In this document: positions 33,692-42,122 of the stretch, piece after piece
How the letters are laid out: each line of letters starts with the position of its first letter
Numbering within the stretch: the first letter of the stretch is position 1
NCBI GenBank assembly: GCA_002868945.1
Contig: PKTX01000031.1
Coordinates: 45,908-88,138 of the forward strand
DNA: 42,231 nucleotides
From: Desulfobulbaceae bacterium
GTDB taxonomy: Bacteria > Desulfobacterota > Desulfobulbia > Desulfobulbales > SURF-16
Direction: 5' to 3'
Notes under the pieces: model-generated
Databases searched by the model: none
Seen by the model: the letters and a program-made list of their open reading frames with translations, nothing else
What the model was told of the DNA's origin: nothing
Position numbers and translations under genes: made by a program

Positions 33692-34354
33692 ATGGAAACC
33701 ACATCCTTAGGTGTTCCCCTGGCAGAGCCGGATCCCCTGTTCAAGCCGGTGGGCAAGCAGGAGCTTGACTCCAGCGATTTTATGACCCTGTTCATTACCC
33801 AGCTGCAGCATCAGGATCCCATGGAACCCATGGACAGTACGGATATGGCCACACAGCTTGCCGATTTTTCCAACATGGAGGCCACCATGCAGATGGCCGA
33901 CAGCATGGACAAGCTCCTGGAGTATCAGACCTCTCAGAATAATCTGCAGCTTCTCACCCTGCTGGATCGTGAGGTGATGGTCCATGGTAATGGGGTAGGG
34001 GTCAGCGGCGACCAGGTCGGCCAGGGTGAATTCCGCCTGGAAGAGGATGCCGAAATGGCTGTGCTGGAGATCAGGGACGCCGCCAATCGCCTGGTGAAGC
34101 TTGTTGACCTCGGCCGCATCGGCATGGGCACCCATGCCATGGAGTGGGACGGCACCGATATGCTTGGCAAGAAGGTTGACGACGGCGCCTATAGCTTCAA
34201 TGTCAAGGCCTATGACCAGGCCGGCCAGCAGCTAGCCATTGATTATAAGGCCTCGGGCAAGGTCACCGGTGTCGATTATGAGACCGGTACGGCCCAGCTG
34301 GTTCTCGACCATCATGTGCCTGCCACGGTGGGAGCGGTGATCGGAGTAATTTAA
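33692..34354 (+). CDS. flgD: flagellar hook cap protein FlgD
   Basis: A 220-residue scaffold for hook assembly. The conserved N-terminal block DFMTLFITQLQHQDPMEP followed by MDSTDMATQLADFSNMEA is unmistakable. The C-terminal half has the Tudor/Ig-like part with GTHAMEWDGTDMLGKKVDDG then AYSF, the FlgD FlgE-D2-like signature. It is 47 bp after fliK and about 115 bp before flgE. A short GCGGGC/GCCCGC hairpin lies in the gap to flgE. Confidence 0.95.
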   Translation: METTSLGVPLAEPDPLFKPVGKQELDSSDFMTLFITQLQHQDPMEPMDSTDMATQLADFSNMEATMQMADSMDKLLEYQTSQNNLQLLTLLDREVMVHGNGVGVSGDQVGQGEFRLEEDAEMAVLEIRDAANRLVKLVDLGRIGMGTHAMEWDGTDMLGKKVDDGAYSFNVKAYDQAGQQLAIDYKASGKVTGVDYETGTAQLVLDHHVPATVGAVIGVI

Positions 34355-34468
34355 CAGAAAGGCTGGTGGTTGTTTTCGGCAGCCCCTAAAAAAATATACA
34401 ACCAGTATAAAGTGTGTCAGGCGGGCATAAAAGGGCCCGCACTATCCTGAAAGAGGGAGGAAAAAATA

Positions 34469-37297
34469 ATGGCTATCTCAAGTTCACTCTATTCAAGCAT
34501 CTCCGGTCTCAGCACCATGGGTAATGCCATGTCGGTGCTTGGTGACAATGTCGCCAACGTTAACACCGTTGCCTATAAATCGAGCCGGGCCACCTTTCAG
34601 GATGTCTTGTCACAGTCGGTCTCCACCGCCTCCGGCTCCAAGCAGGTGGGCCGTGGTGTCACCCTCTCCACCGTGGACGGCCTCTTTGCCCAGGGTTCTT
34701 TTGAGAGCTCCTCCACCCCAACGGATATGGCCATCGGTGGCCAGGGCTTTTTTATGCTGCGCAGCCCGGATAACTCGGAGGCGGATATGTACACCCGGGC
34801 CGGTGAGTTCCGTTTCGATCTGGAGGGTAACCTGATCAACCCCATGGGTTATTTTGTCCAGGGCTGGACCCTGGATGGCGATGGTGATCGCTCCGGCACC
34901 ATCGGTGATCTCAACATCGGTAAATCAACGCCGCCGGTCACCACCGGTAATGTCGAGGTCATTGCCAACCTGGATTCCCGTCTTGCCGAAGAGACCAACG
35001 AGGAACGCCTCTTTGAGAGCTGGAACGGCACCAATGCCGCCCTGGCCACGCCGACGCCGCCCATCGACTCCACCAAGTTCGAGTACACCAGCGCCATCAA
35101 GGTTTACGACTCCCAGGGCGCCAGCCACGATATCACCATCTATTTTGACAAGACCACCGATAATAATGAGTGGGAATTCATGGTCACCTGTGATCCCACC
35201 GAGGATATGCGCAACCTCAACGAAAATGAGCAGCAGATGTTTGCTCCGGCGCAGCGCATGGACTATACGGTGCACAAGGGGGCCGGCGCCCTGATGTATG
35301 GTGCCATTAAATTCACCACCTCCGGTGAGATCTCCGAGATCGATGCCTGGCGCATTCCGCCGGACGGTCAGGTTGATCCGGCCAGAAACGAGAACCGTAT
35401 TGTTCTGGATACCGATGACAGCTACTACGAGTTTCCGGCCAACTTTACCGGCGAGGCCATCGACTATACGGCCAATCCACCGGTTTACAATCCCAGCATC
35501 CGACTCAACCTCGGGGCACGTTACAGCGGCATCACCACCACTCAGCCCCAGATTCTTGTCAGTGACGGCGGTGCCATCAGTGACACCAACTCCGGCACGG
35601 TGATTACCGCCACCACCCAGTGGAACTCGGTGTATGACAGCAACGGCAACCGCATTGTCGACGGCGATGTCTTCGTTTTTGAGGGACTTGATCATACCGG
35701 GGCCCGGGTCAGCCCCCTCGTCTATGAGGTGAACGGCACGGATACGGTCCAGGACCTCCTTGATGATCTGCGGGTAACCTTCAGTGTCAACGCCGACCTC
35801 GACGACGAGGGTCGTCTGCGCATGACCGATTCCACCCTGGGTGATTCTGCCCTGGCGGTCACCGAATTTTACACCATCTCCGCCAATAACTCCGTGCCTT
35901 TTGGTGGCAGTCAGCAATCAATCAATAGTTGGGCCCTGAGTCCGGAAGGCCTCTTTGCCGCCAGTGGCGCGGCAGTAAGTAATCCCGCCACTGCCCTGGC
36001 TGGTTCCGAAGATCATAACGGTGTCGCCCTTGTAGCGGGGGATACCATTGACTTTGCCGGCACGGATGTGAATGGTGGCGCGGTAAACTTTACCTTTACC
36101 GTCGGGGCCAATACCGCCCAGGATCTTCTTGATGCGCTGGAGGCCAACTATGGCGGCGCTGCCGCGGTCACCGCCACCCTGGACAGCAATGGTCAGATCA
36201 GGGTGGTTGACAATACGCCGGGGACAAGTTCGTTGGATGTGTCCGCCTCCAGTACCACGGCCGGGGCAGAACCCTTCGGCATTAGCGCGGCGGCCACCGA
36301 TTTTACCGACATGCAGGCCTATCGCGGCAACATAGATGTCACCTCCTCAAAGCAGCAGATCGTCTCCATCGGCCAGGCCTTGAGTACCGATAGCCAGACA
36401 ATCCCGGCCATCAGCTCCCAAACCCCCTGGACCAGCGTTTATGATGAGGCGGGCAATGGCACCATTGCCGTGGGCGACACCATTGAGTTTACCGGTGTCA
36501 GTGGTGATGGTGACACCACTGTTGCCCCGGGCGTCAATGGCACCTTCACCGTCCAGGCTGCCGGTGAAACCCCTTTCTGGTCCATCAGTGGCGATCCGGT
36601 CACCGGCACGGTGCAGGATATGCTGAACTGGTTGGAGTATACCTTTGAGGCAGAGGCCCGTATTGACACGGCCGGCCGCCTGCAGCTCACCGACTGGGTG
36701 GCGGATACCTCCGGCCGGACCAGCAGTTTGCAGATGGACAGTATCAACTATAACACGGCAAGCGGCGCGGAGCCCTGGGGGGTGGATACCTTTGAGGTTC
36801 ACCCGGCCGATGTCGGTACCGAAGACGGCAGCCAGATGGGCGATACGGTCAGTAATCGTTTTGATGCCGAGGCCCTGGCCACCACCCAGTATGCCAATTC
36901 CTCCACCACCATCTTCCAGGATCAGGACGGCTATGCCTCCGGCTTCCTGCAGTCGGTGTCGGTGGATACCGAGGGTGTGGTCACCGGCCACTACTCCAAC
37001 GGCCAGGTCATCGAAAAGGTGCAGGTGGCCCTGGCCAACTTCAGCAACCTCACCGGTCTCCACAAGAACGGCGGTAATATCTTCACCGAGACCACCGAGT
37101 CGGGTGCCCCCACCACCGGCGCCCCCGGCGATAACGGCCTGGGCAGCATCGCCCCCAATGCCCTGGAGCAATCCAACGTTGATCTGGGTGTGGAGTTTGT
37201 CAAGCTGATCACGGTACAGCGTGGTTTCCAGGCCAACTCCAAGATCATCACCACCACCGACGAGATGTTGAACGATTTGATCAATATCAAGCGGTAA
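34469..37297 (+). CDS. flgE: very long flagellar hook protein FlgE with a triplicated domain
   Basis: A 942-residue hook subunit, more than twice the E. coli length (402). The N-terminus (SLYSSISGLSTMGNAMSVLG then DNVANVNTVAYKSSRATF) and the C-terminus (SNVDLGVEFVKLITVQRGFQ then ANSKIITTTDEMLNDLINI) are standard. The enlarged middle holds three repeats of a domain of about 100-130 residues (about 378-478, 491-603 and 641-770). Each contains a segment like TVQDLLDDL followed by DxxGRLxxTD and ends PFG or PWG, resembling the flagellin/hook IN motif. GGGAGGA precedes the ATG. A long-stem terminator follows 46 bp after the stop. Confidence 0.95.
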   Translation: MAISSSLYSSISGLSTMGNAMSVLGDNVANVNTVAYKSSRATFQDVLSQSVSTASGSKQVGRGVTLSTVDGLFAQGSFESSSTPTDMAIGGQGFFMLRSPDNSEADMYTRAGEFRFDLEGNLINPMGYFVQGWTLDGDGDRSGTIGDLNIGKSTPPVTTGNVEVIANLDSRLAEETNEERLFESWNGTNAALATPTPPIDSTKFEYTSAIKVYDSQGASHDITIYFDKTTDNNEWEFMVTCDPTEDMRNLNENEQQMFAPAQRMDYTVHKGAGALMYGAIKFTTSGEISEIDAWRIPPDGQVDPARNENRIVLDTDDSYYEFPANFTGEAIDYTANPPVYNPSIRLNLGARYSGITTTQPQILVSDGGAISDTNSGTVITATTQWNSVYDSNGNRIVDGDVFVFEGLDHTGARVSPLVYEVNGTDTVQDLLDDLRVTFSVNADLDDEGRLRMTDSTLGDSALAVTEFYTISANNSVPFGGSQQSINSWALSPEGLFAASGAAVSNPATALAGSEDHNGVALVAGDTIDFAGTDVNGGAVNFTFTVGANTAQDLLDALEANYGGAAAVTATLDSNGQIRVVDNTPGTSSLDVSASSTTAGAEPFGISAAATDFTDMQAYRGNIDVTSSKQQIVSIGQALSTDSQTIPAISSQTPWTSVYDEAGNGTIAVGDTIEFTGVSGDGDTTVAPGVNGTFTVQAAGETPFWSISGDPVTGTVQDMLNWLEYTFEAEARIDTAGRLQLTDWVADTSGRTSSLQMDSINYNTASGAEPWGVDTFEVHPADVGTEDGSQMGDTVSNRFDAEALATTQYANSSTTIFQDQDGYASGFLQSVSVDTEGVVTGHYSNGQVIEKVQVALANFSNLTGLHKNGGNIFTETTESGAPTTGAPGDNGLGSIAPNALEQSNVDLGVEFVKLITVQRGFQANSKIITTTDEMLNDLINIKR

Positions 37298-37342
37298 GTG
37301 AAAGGTGGCAGGAGCCAGCTTTCATGAGGCATAACCCAAAAG

Positions 37343-37381
37343 AAAAGAGCCCGTTGCGATAATCTCGCAACGGGCTCTTTT
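37343..37381. terminator. bidirectional terminator between flgE and the CooC-like gene
   Basis: A perfect 17-bp stem (37343-37359 with 37365-37381, loop TAATC) with a GAGCCCGTTGCGA core and TTTT at the plus-strand end and its complement on the other. It closes the flagellar operon and can also stop transcription arriving from the convergent gene at 37453. Confidence 0.93.
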
Positions 37382-37452
37382 GGGGTTGGTCCGTGGAGGA
37401 GCTCAAGCGCCTGCGGAGAAAACCCTTCCGTGGATTCCGTGGCTAAAAGAAA

Positions 37453-38217
37453 TCACTGGGCAAAGATTTTGTCAAAGGTGGCAAAGGCCGTCTGCAAAAT
37501 GGGGACTTCATCGCCAAGTTCAAGATAGGAGCCGCCGGTGATCTCCTGGCGGACGAGCTCGTCGCTGGCCGGGAAGATGCCGCCCAAGGGCAGATTGCTC
37601 TGGGCCACCGCCTCGTTGATCTTGGCCTCCAGCTCAGGGGTGAGGGGCGTAGCGGCGCGATTGACGATGAGATGTTTGCTCTTGACCTGCAGGCCCAGGG
37701 GTTCGGTGATCTCGGCAATGCGGCGAGCCGTCATGATGCCGCGGGCCGAGGGGTCGGAGACGATGAGGAGGTGGTCGATGGCGCGCAGATTGAGGCGGCT
37801 TAAATGCTCCATGCCCGCCTCGTTGTCGACAATGATGTATCTGTAGTTGGTGGCCAGACGCTCCATGGTCATGGCCAGATACTGATTGGCCGAGCAGTAG
37901 CAGCCCGGGCCGTCCGGCTGGCCCATGACCAGCAGGTCATAGCCTGATTCCTCGATAATGGCCTGCTGGATCTTCATCTCCATGAACTGGTCGCGGGTCA
38001 TACCGATGGGCAGGTCCCCCTTGAGCTCCTTTCTGATTTCACCAATGGTCATATTGATGTCAAGCCCAAGCAGTTCGTTGAGGTTGGCGTTGGCGTCGGC
38101 GTCAACGGCCAGGATGGGAGTCAGTTGGCGGCTGGTCAGGTATTTGATGAGCAGGGCGCTGGTGGTGGTCTTGCCGGTACCACCCTTGCCGGCCATGGCG
38201 ATTACTTTCGGGGTCAT
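37453..38217 (-). CDS. CooC-like P-loop ATPase (nickel-insertase accessory type)
   Basis: A 254-residue MinD/CooC-type ATPase. It has the deviant Walker A KGGTGKTT (11-18), DADANANLNELLG after it, and the CxC motif GCYC (C106 and C108) that marks CooC proteins, which use it for nickel at the dimer interface. CooC proteins mature carbon monoxide dehydrogenase / acetyl-CoA synthase. The start at 38217 is chosen because MTPKVIAMAGKGG is the natural N-terminus. The frame stays open about 46 codons upstream through AT-rich tandem repeats, which I regard as non-coding. No CODH gene is in the window, so its client is unknown. Confidence 0.85.
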   Translation of the reverse strand: MTPKVIAMAGKGGTGKTTTSALLIKYLTSRQLTPILAVDADANANLNELLGLDINMTIGEIRKELKGDLPIGMTRDQFMEMKIQQAIIEESGYDLLVMGQPDGPGCYCSANQYLAMTMERLATNYRYIIVDNEAGMEHLSRLNLRAIDHLLIVSDPSARGIMTARRIAEITEPLGLQVKSKHLIVNRAATPLTPELEAKINEAVAQSNLPLGGIFPASDELVRQEITGGSYLELGDEVPILQTAFATFDKIFAQ

Positions 38218-38302
38218 ATTTTTAAAATGTCTGGGGGAAGAAGTTGAAAAAAATGTGAATGGACGTCCTTCTGTATTTATCTCTTTAAAACCCTTAATCA
38301 TT

Positions 38303-38340
38303 AACTCCTTATTTCTCAACTCCTTATTTGTCAACTTCTT
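38303..38340 (-). repeat. 15-nt tandem repeat upstream of the CooC-like gene
   Basis: On the plus strand AACTCCTTATTTCTC is followed by AACTCCTTATTTGTC and a partial third unit (AACTTCTT). On the minus strand each unit contains AAGGAGTT, a ribosome-binding-site-like sequence, upstream of the CooC-like gene by about 85 bp or more. The frame is open across it (five codons per unit). Function is unknown. Confidence 0.7.
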
Positions 38341-38362
38341 GCCTGTGGCCGCCATATAACCC

Positions 38363-38390
38363 TTGCAAGAAAGGGGGGAGTTGGTATTTT
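38363..38390 (+). promoter_or_regulatory. possible sigma-70 promoter of ileS
   Basis: TTGCAA (38363-38368) and TATTTT (38385-38390) are 16 bp apart, about 98 bp before the ileS start. It is a weak match. Confidence 0.3.
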
Positions 38391-38488
38391 AGCCTGTTTA
38401 TGTCTTTCCATGTCGGAAGGGCTCTTTTTCACAGTGTAATTTCGGTCAACCTCTTGACCGCGTCCATATTTATCACGGAGAGCATGTC

Positions 38489-41278
38489 ATGGATTACAGG
38501 GACACCCTGAACCTGCCAAAGACCAAGTTTAAAATGAAGGCCAACCTCACTCAGAAGGAGCCTGAATATTTAAAAAAATGGCAAAAGGAGAATCTCTACG
38601 GCCGGATCCTGGAGGCCACCAGGGAGCGGCCCAGCTATATCCTCCACGACGGCCCGCCCTATGCCAACGGCCATCTCCACATGGGTCACGCCTTTAACAA
38701 GATTTTAAAGGACATCATTCTTAAATCCAAACGCATGGCCGGCTTCCATGCCCCCTTTGTGCCGGGTTGGGACTGTCACGGTCTGCCCATTGAACTCAAT
38801 GTCGACAAGGAGATGGGCGCCAAAAAGAAGGAGGTGCCCAAGCTCTCCTTTCGGGCCGCCTGCCGCAAATATGCCCAGAAGTGGGTGAAGATCCAGAAGG
38901 AAGAGTTCCAGCGTTTCGGTGTTCTGGGTGACTGGGACGATCCCTATCTCACCATCAAATACTCCTATGAGGCGGCCATTGCCCGCGAGTTTAACCGTTT
39001 TCTGATGAACGGTTCCGTGGTGCGCAGCAAGAAGCCGGTCTACTGGTGCTCCTCCTGTGTCACCGCCCTGGCCGAGGCCGAGGTGGAGTATTATGACCAC
39101 ACCTCAAGCTCTATCTATGTCACGTTTGAGGTGGAGGGCAATCTGGGCGCCCTGGTGCCGGAACTTGCCGACAAGAAGTGTTCGGTGGTGATCTGGACCA
39201 CCACGCCCTGGACCCTGCCGGCCAATATGGCAGTGGCCCTGCATGCCGATTTTGACTACGCTGCTGTGGAGGTTGGCGGCGAGGTATTTATCATGGCCCA
39301 GGCCTTGGTGGAAGAGACCATGGCTCGCTTCGGCCGGAATGACTATCAGCAGCTGGCCCTCTTCTCCGGCAAAGTGCTGGAGGGCCGCACCTGCAGGCAC
39401 CCCTTTCTGGAGCGCCTCTCCAAAATCGTGCTGGCCGATTACGTTACCCTGGAGACGGGTACAGGTTGTGTGCATACCGCTCCTGGTCATGGCCGCGAGG
39501 ATTATCTCACCGGTCTCAACTATGACCTGGAGGTCTTGAGCCCGGTGGATGACCATGGTGTCTTCACCGAAGAGGCGGGACCCTATGCCGGCATGAATAT
39601 CAAGGATGCCAATCCGGTGATCTGCGCAGACCTGGAAAAGAGCGGGCATCTGCTTGCCCGTAATGACATGACGCACAGCTATCCCCACTGCTGGCGCTGC
39701 AAGAAGCCGGTCATCTTCCGGGCAACGGAGCAGTGGTTCATCGGTATGGACAGCAACCGCTTGCGGGACAAGGCCCTGGCCGCAATCAAGGAGGTGCGTT
39801 GGATGCCGAGCTGGGGCATGGAGCGCATCCACGGCATGGTGGAGAATCGTCCCGACTGGTGTCTGTCGCGCCAGCGTGCCTGGGGGGTACCCATCACCGC
39901 TGTTATCTGTGCCAAATGCGGTGATATCATGAACACCGACAAGGTCAACAGCCGTATTGACGACCTTTTCCTCAAAGAGGGTGCTGATGCCTGGTTCAGT
40001 CACGATGTCAAGGATTTCACCGGGCCGGACATGGTGTGCTGGTGCGGTTCCACGGAGTTTCGCAAGGAGGAGGATATCCTCGATGTCTGGTTCGACTCCG
40101 GGGTCAGCTATGCCGCCGTTCTGGAGGAGCGCAATCTGCCCAGCCCGGCCGACCTCTATCTGGAGGGGTCCGATCAGCATCGCGGCTGGTTCCAGAGCTC
40201 ATTGCTCGCCTCGGTGGGCACGCGCGGCACAGCCCCTTATCGGGCCGTGCTCACCCATGGCTTTGTGGTGGATAAGCATGGCAAGAAGATGTCGAAATCC
40301 GTGGGCAACGTCATTGCCCCGGAGGAGATCATCAAGAAGTATGGCGCCGAGATCCTGCGCCTCTGGGTGTCATCCGAAGATTATCGAGATGATATCAAGA
40401 TCTCTGATGAGATCTTAAAACAGCTCTCCGACGCCTACCGCAAGATCAGAAACACCATCCGCTATCTGCTCAGCAATCTTGGTGATTTTAATCCGGCCAC
40501 TGATGCGGTGGATTTTGCCGAGATGGAGGAGCTTGACCGTTGGGCCCTCTGCCAGTATGAGCGCATGAAACGCAAGGTGCGCGGCGGCTATGAGTACTAT
40601 GATTTTCATCACGTCTTTCACGGTCTCCAGCACTTCTGCACGGTGAGTATGAGTAATTTTTACCTTGATATCATCAAGGATCGCCTCTACTCGGAGTTGC
40701 CCGCCTCAAGGCTGCGGCGCTCGGCCCAGACCGTCCTCTATGAGGTCCTGGTGGGTATGTTGAAGCTGATGGCCCCGGTGGCAAGCTTTACCGCCGTGGA
40801 GTCATGGGAATATCTTCCCGAGGATGGTGGCCGCGAGGACAATATCTTCATCGCCCTCTTCCCTGAGGAGAACGACGACTACCTCCAGGATGAGCTGCAT
40901 TCCACCTGGCAGCGTCTGCAGGATGTGCGCGGCGAGATTACCAGGGTGCTGGAGGCGGCCCGACGCGACAAGGTGATCGGCCACCCCCTGGAGGCAGAGG
41001 TGCTGGTGAGCGTCGGTGACGAGCTGGCCGCCTTTCTGGCCGATAAGTGGCAGACCCTGGAGATGATTGCCAACGTCTCGGTGTTGCGCCATGTGCCTGA
41101 GGCACCGGCCGAGGCGGTGGCCAGTGATGAGATAGAGGGGCTTGCTGTGCTGGTCCGCGCTGCGGACGGCGCCAAGTGTGAACGGTGCTGGACGCGCAGC
41201 GACAGTGTCGGGGCCGACAGCGAGCATACCACCCTCTGTAGCCGCTGCTCGAAAGTGGTCCGGCAACTCCTCGGCTAG
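38489..41278 (+). CDS. ileS: isoleucyl-tRNA synthetase
   Basis: A 929-residue class I aminoacyl-tRNA synthetase charging tRNA-Ile. The HIGH-type motif is HMGH (64-67, in PPYANGHLHMGHAFNKI), the KMSKS motif is at 600-604, the editing-domain signatures (VIWTTTPWTLPANMA, CVHTAPGHG) are present, and the C-terminal zinc-binding domain has CERCW and CSRC (about 897-922). Length and layout are those of the bacterial-type enzyme. A GGAG in CACGGAGAGC lies 7-10 nt before the ATG. It is followed by lspA, a common neighbour, but with a repeat-bearing gap of 351 bp between them. Confidence 0.97.
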   Translation: MDYRDTLNLPKTKFKMKANLTQKEPEYLKKWQKENLYGRILEATRERPSYILHDGPPYANGHLHMGHAFNKILKDIILKSKRMAGFHAPFVPGWDCHGLPIELNVDKEMGAKKKEVPKLSFRAACRKYAQKWVKIQKEEFQRFGVLGDWDDPYLTIKYSYEAAIAREFNRFLMNGSVVRSKKPVYWCSSCVTALAEAEVEYYDHTSSSIYVTFEVEGNLGALVPELADKKCSVVIWTTTPWTLPANMAVALHADFDYAAVEVGGEVFIMAQALVEETMARFGRNDYQQLALFSGKVLEGRTCRHPFLERLSKIVLADYVTLETGTGCVHTAPGHGREDYLTGLNYDLEVLSPVDDHGVFTEEAGPYAGMNIKDANPVICADLEKSGHLLARNDMTHSYPHCWRCKKPVIFRATEQWFIGMDSNRLRDKALAAIKEVRWMPSWGMERIHGMVENRPDWCLSRQRAWGVPITAVICAKCGDIMNTDKVNSRIDDLFLKEGADAWFSHDVKDFTGPDMVCWCGSTEFRKEEDILDVWFDSGVSYAAVLEERNLPSPADLYLEGSDQHRGWFQSSLLASVGTRGTAPYRAVLTHGFVVDKHGKKMSKSVGNVIAPEEIIKKYGAEILRLWVSSEDYRDDIKISDEILKQLSDAYRKIRNTIRYLLSNLGDFNPATDAVDFAEMEELDRWALCQYERMKRKVRGGYEYYDFHHVFHGLQHFCTVSMSNFYLDIIKDRLYSELPASRLRRSAQTVLYEVLVGMLKLMAPVASFTAVESWEYLPEDGGREDNIFIALFPEENDDYLQDELHSTWQRLQDVRGEITRVLEAARRDKVIGHPLEAEVLVSVGDELAAFLADKWQTLEMIANVSVLRHVPEAPAEAVASDEIEGLAVLVRAADGAKCERCWTRSDSVGADSEHTTLCSRCSKVVRQLLG

Positions 41279-41629
41279 CCCTGGTGCTCACCGACAAACG
41301 GTTCGAGAACCTGCACCTGCTGTGTCGATCTGCGGCTTCTTGTCACGATTTTAAGTGGGCAGACACTAACTCGTGCCTGTCCGGAAATGGCCCTCTCGGA
41401 GTCTCGCAAACTCGCTTACCGGCCCGATCTCGGCGTCATGCTCAAAAAATAATGCTCGGAGGTAAGCGAAACGAAGTGGAGACTCCGATATCAGATATAT
41501 GCCTGCGCTTATTTTTCTCGCAGTCCTTGATCTCGAACGAAATGACCTATTTCTGGACAGACACTAACTCAATCGGCATTCTTCAAGAAAATGACATTGC
41601 AAGCAACAAGGCACAATCTCAATCTGGCC
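41279..41629. other. ileS-lspA gap, filled by a repeat element
   Basis: About 41374-41570 is the dispersed repeat described separately. The sequence before it (41279-41359) shows nothing recognisable. After it, only about 60 bp remain before lspA. An open frame spans part of the repeat but I judge it non-coding. Confidence 0.6.
41360..41570 (+). repeat. dispersed repeat, copy C (left arm around lspA)
   Basis: The element runs from TGTCCGGAAATGG (41378 on) to CTATTTCTGGACA (ending near 41559), giving imperfect terminal inverted repeats. The 13-bp direct repeat CAGACACTAACTC occurs at 41360-41372 and 41558-41570 and brackets it. It could be a target-site duplication, or element sequence left from a nested copy, because ACACTAA is also part of the arm at 42123. 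Core units are at about 41397-41420 (direct) and 41457-41487 (inverted). Positions 41459-41567 recur inverted at 42123-42231. Confidence 0.85.
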
Positions 41630-42115
41630 ATGCGTCGTTTCTACTTCATGTTCTCCATCCTCTGGGGGGTGGTGGCCCTGGATCAGGCAACTAAATGGTG
41701 GGTCATGGCCTCCTTTGATCTCTATGAGGTTCGGCAGGTGATTCCCGATCTCTTCAATCTGGTTTATGTGCACAACAGCGGCGCCGCCTTCAGTCTGTTG
41801 GCCTCGGCAGAGGGGGTCTGGAAGGAGTGGTTTTTTATCGGTGTGGCCGTGGCTGCCCTGGCCTTTATCCTGCTGCTCTTTAAGCAGTTCTGTGTCCGGC
41901 ATATCCTCTATACCGTGGCACTTGGACTTATCGGCGGCGGCGCCCTGGGCAATCTCATCGATCGGTTGCGTTTCGGCTCAGTGGTGGATTTTCTTGATTT
42001 TTATGTGGCCGACTATCACTGGCCCGCCTTTAACGTGGCGGATTCCGCCATCTGCGTGGGGGTTGGCCTTTTTCTTTTGCAGAACCTGCGCGACGGCAAC
42101 GAAGAGAAGCAATAG
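41630..42115 (+). CDS. lspA: lipoprotein signal peptidase LspA
   Basis: A 161-residue membrane aspartyl protease that removes signal peptides from prolipoproteins. Four hydrophobic segments are visible. The catalytic aspartates are D120 in SVVDFLDF and D138 in FNVADSAI, and VHNSGAAFS and GGALGNLIDR are family motifs. ATG 41630 (MRRFYFMFS) is chosen because it gives the usual N-terminal helix; an upstream in-frame ATG at 41591 would add 13 atypical residues and lies next to the repeat. The gene is enclosed by inverted copies of the repeat family, which is unusual for an essential gene normally co-transcribed with ileS. Confidence 0.95.
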   Translation: MRRFYFMFSILWGVVALDQATKWWVMASFDLYEVRQVIPDLFNLVYVHNSGAAFSLLASAEGVWKEWFFIGVAVAALAFILLLFKQFCVRHILYTVALGLIGGGALGNLIDRLRFGSVVDFLDFYVADYHWPAFNVADSAICVGVGLFLLQNLRDGNEEKQ

Positions 42116-42122
42116 AGATAAT

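Noticed and set aside
34368-34387. Possible sigma-54 promoter before flgE
   Set aside because: The nearest GG and GC are 9 or 12 bp apart, and the TTGC element is missing.
34925-35917. 330-codon minus-strand frame opposite flgE, with another at 36347-37171
   Set aside because: Low-complexity G/V/I/D translation opposite a certain hook gene; no motif seen.
38303-38340. CRISPR-like tandem array
   Set aside because: Units of 15 nt are directly adjacent with no spacers, and there are only about 2.5 copies.
41284-41694. 136-codon open frame between ileS and lspA, with a similar minus-strand frame at 41978-42214
   Set aside because: Both translations share a segment because both read through copies of the repeat element. 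They overlap lspA and lack a ribosome binding site.
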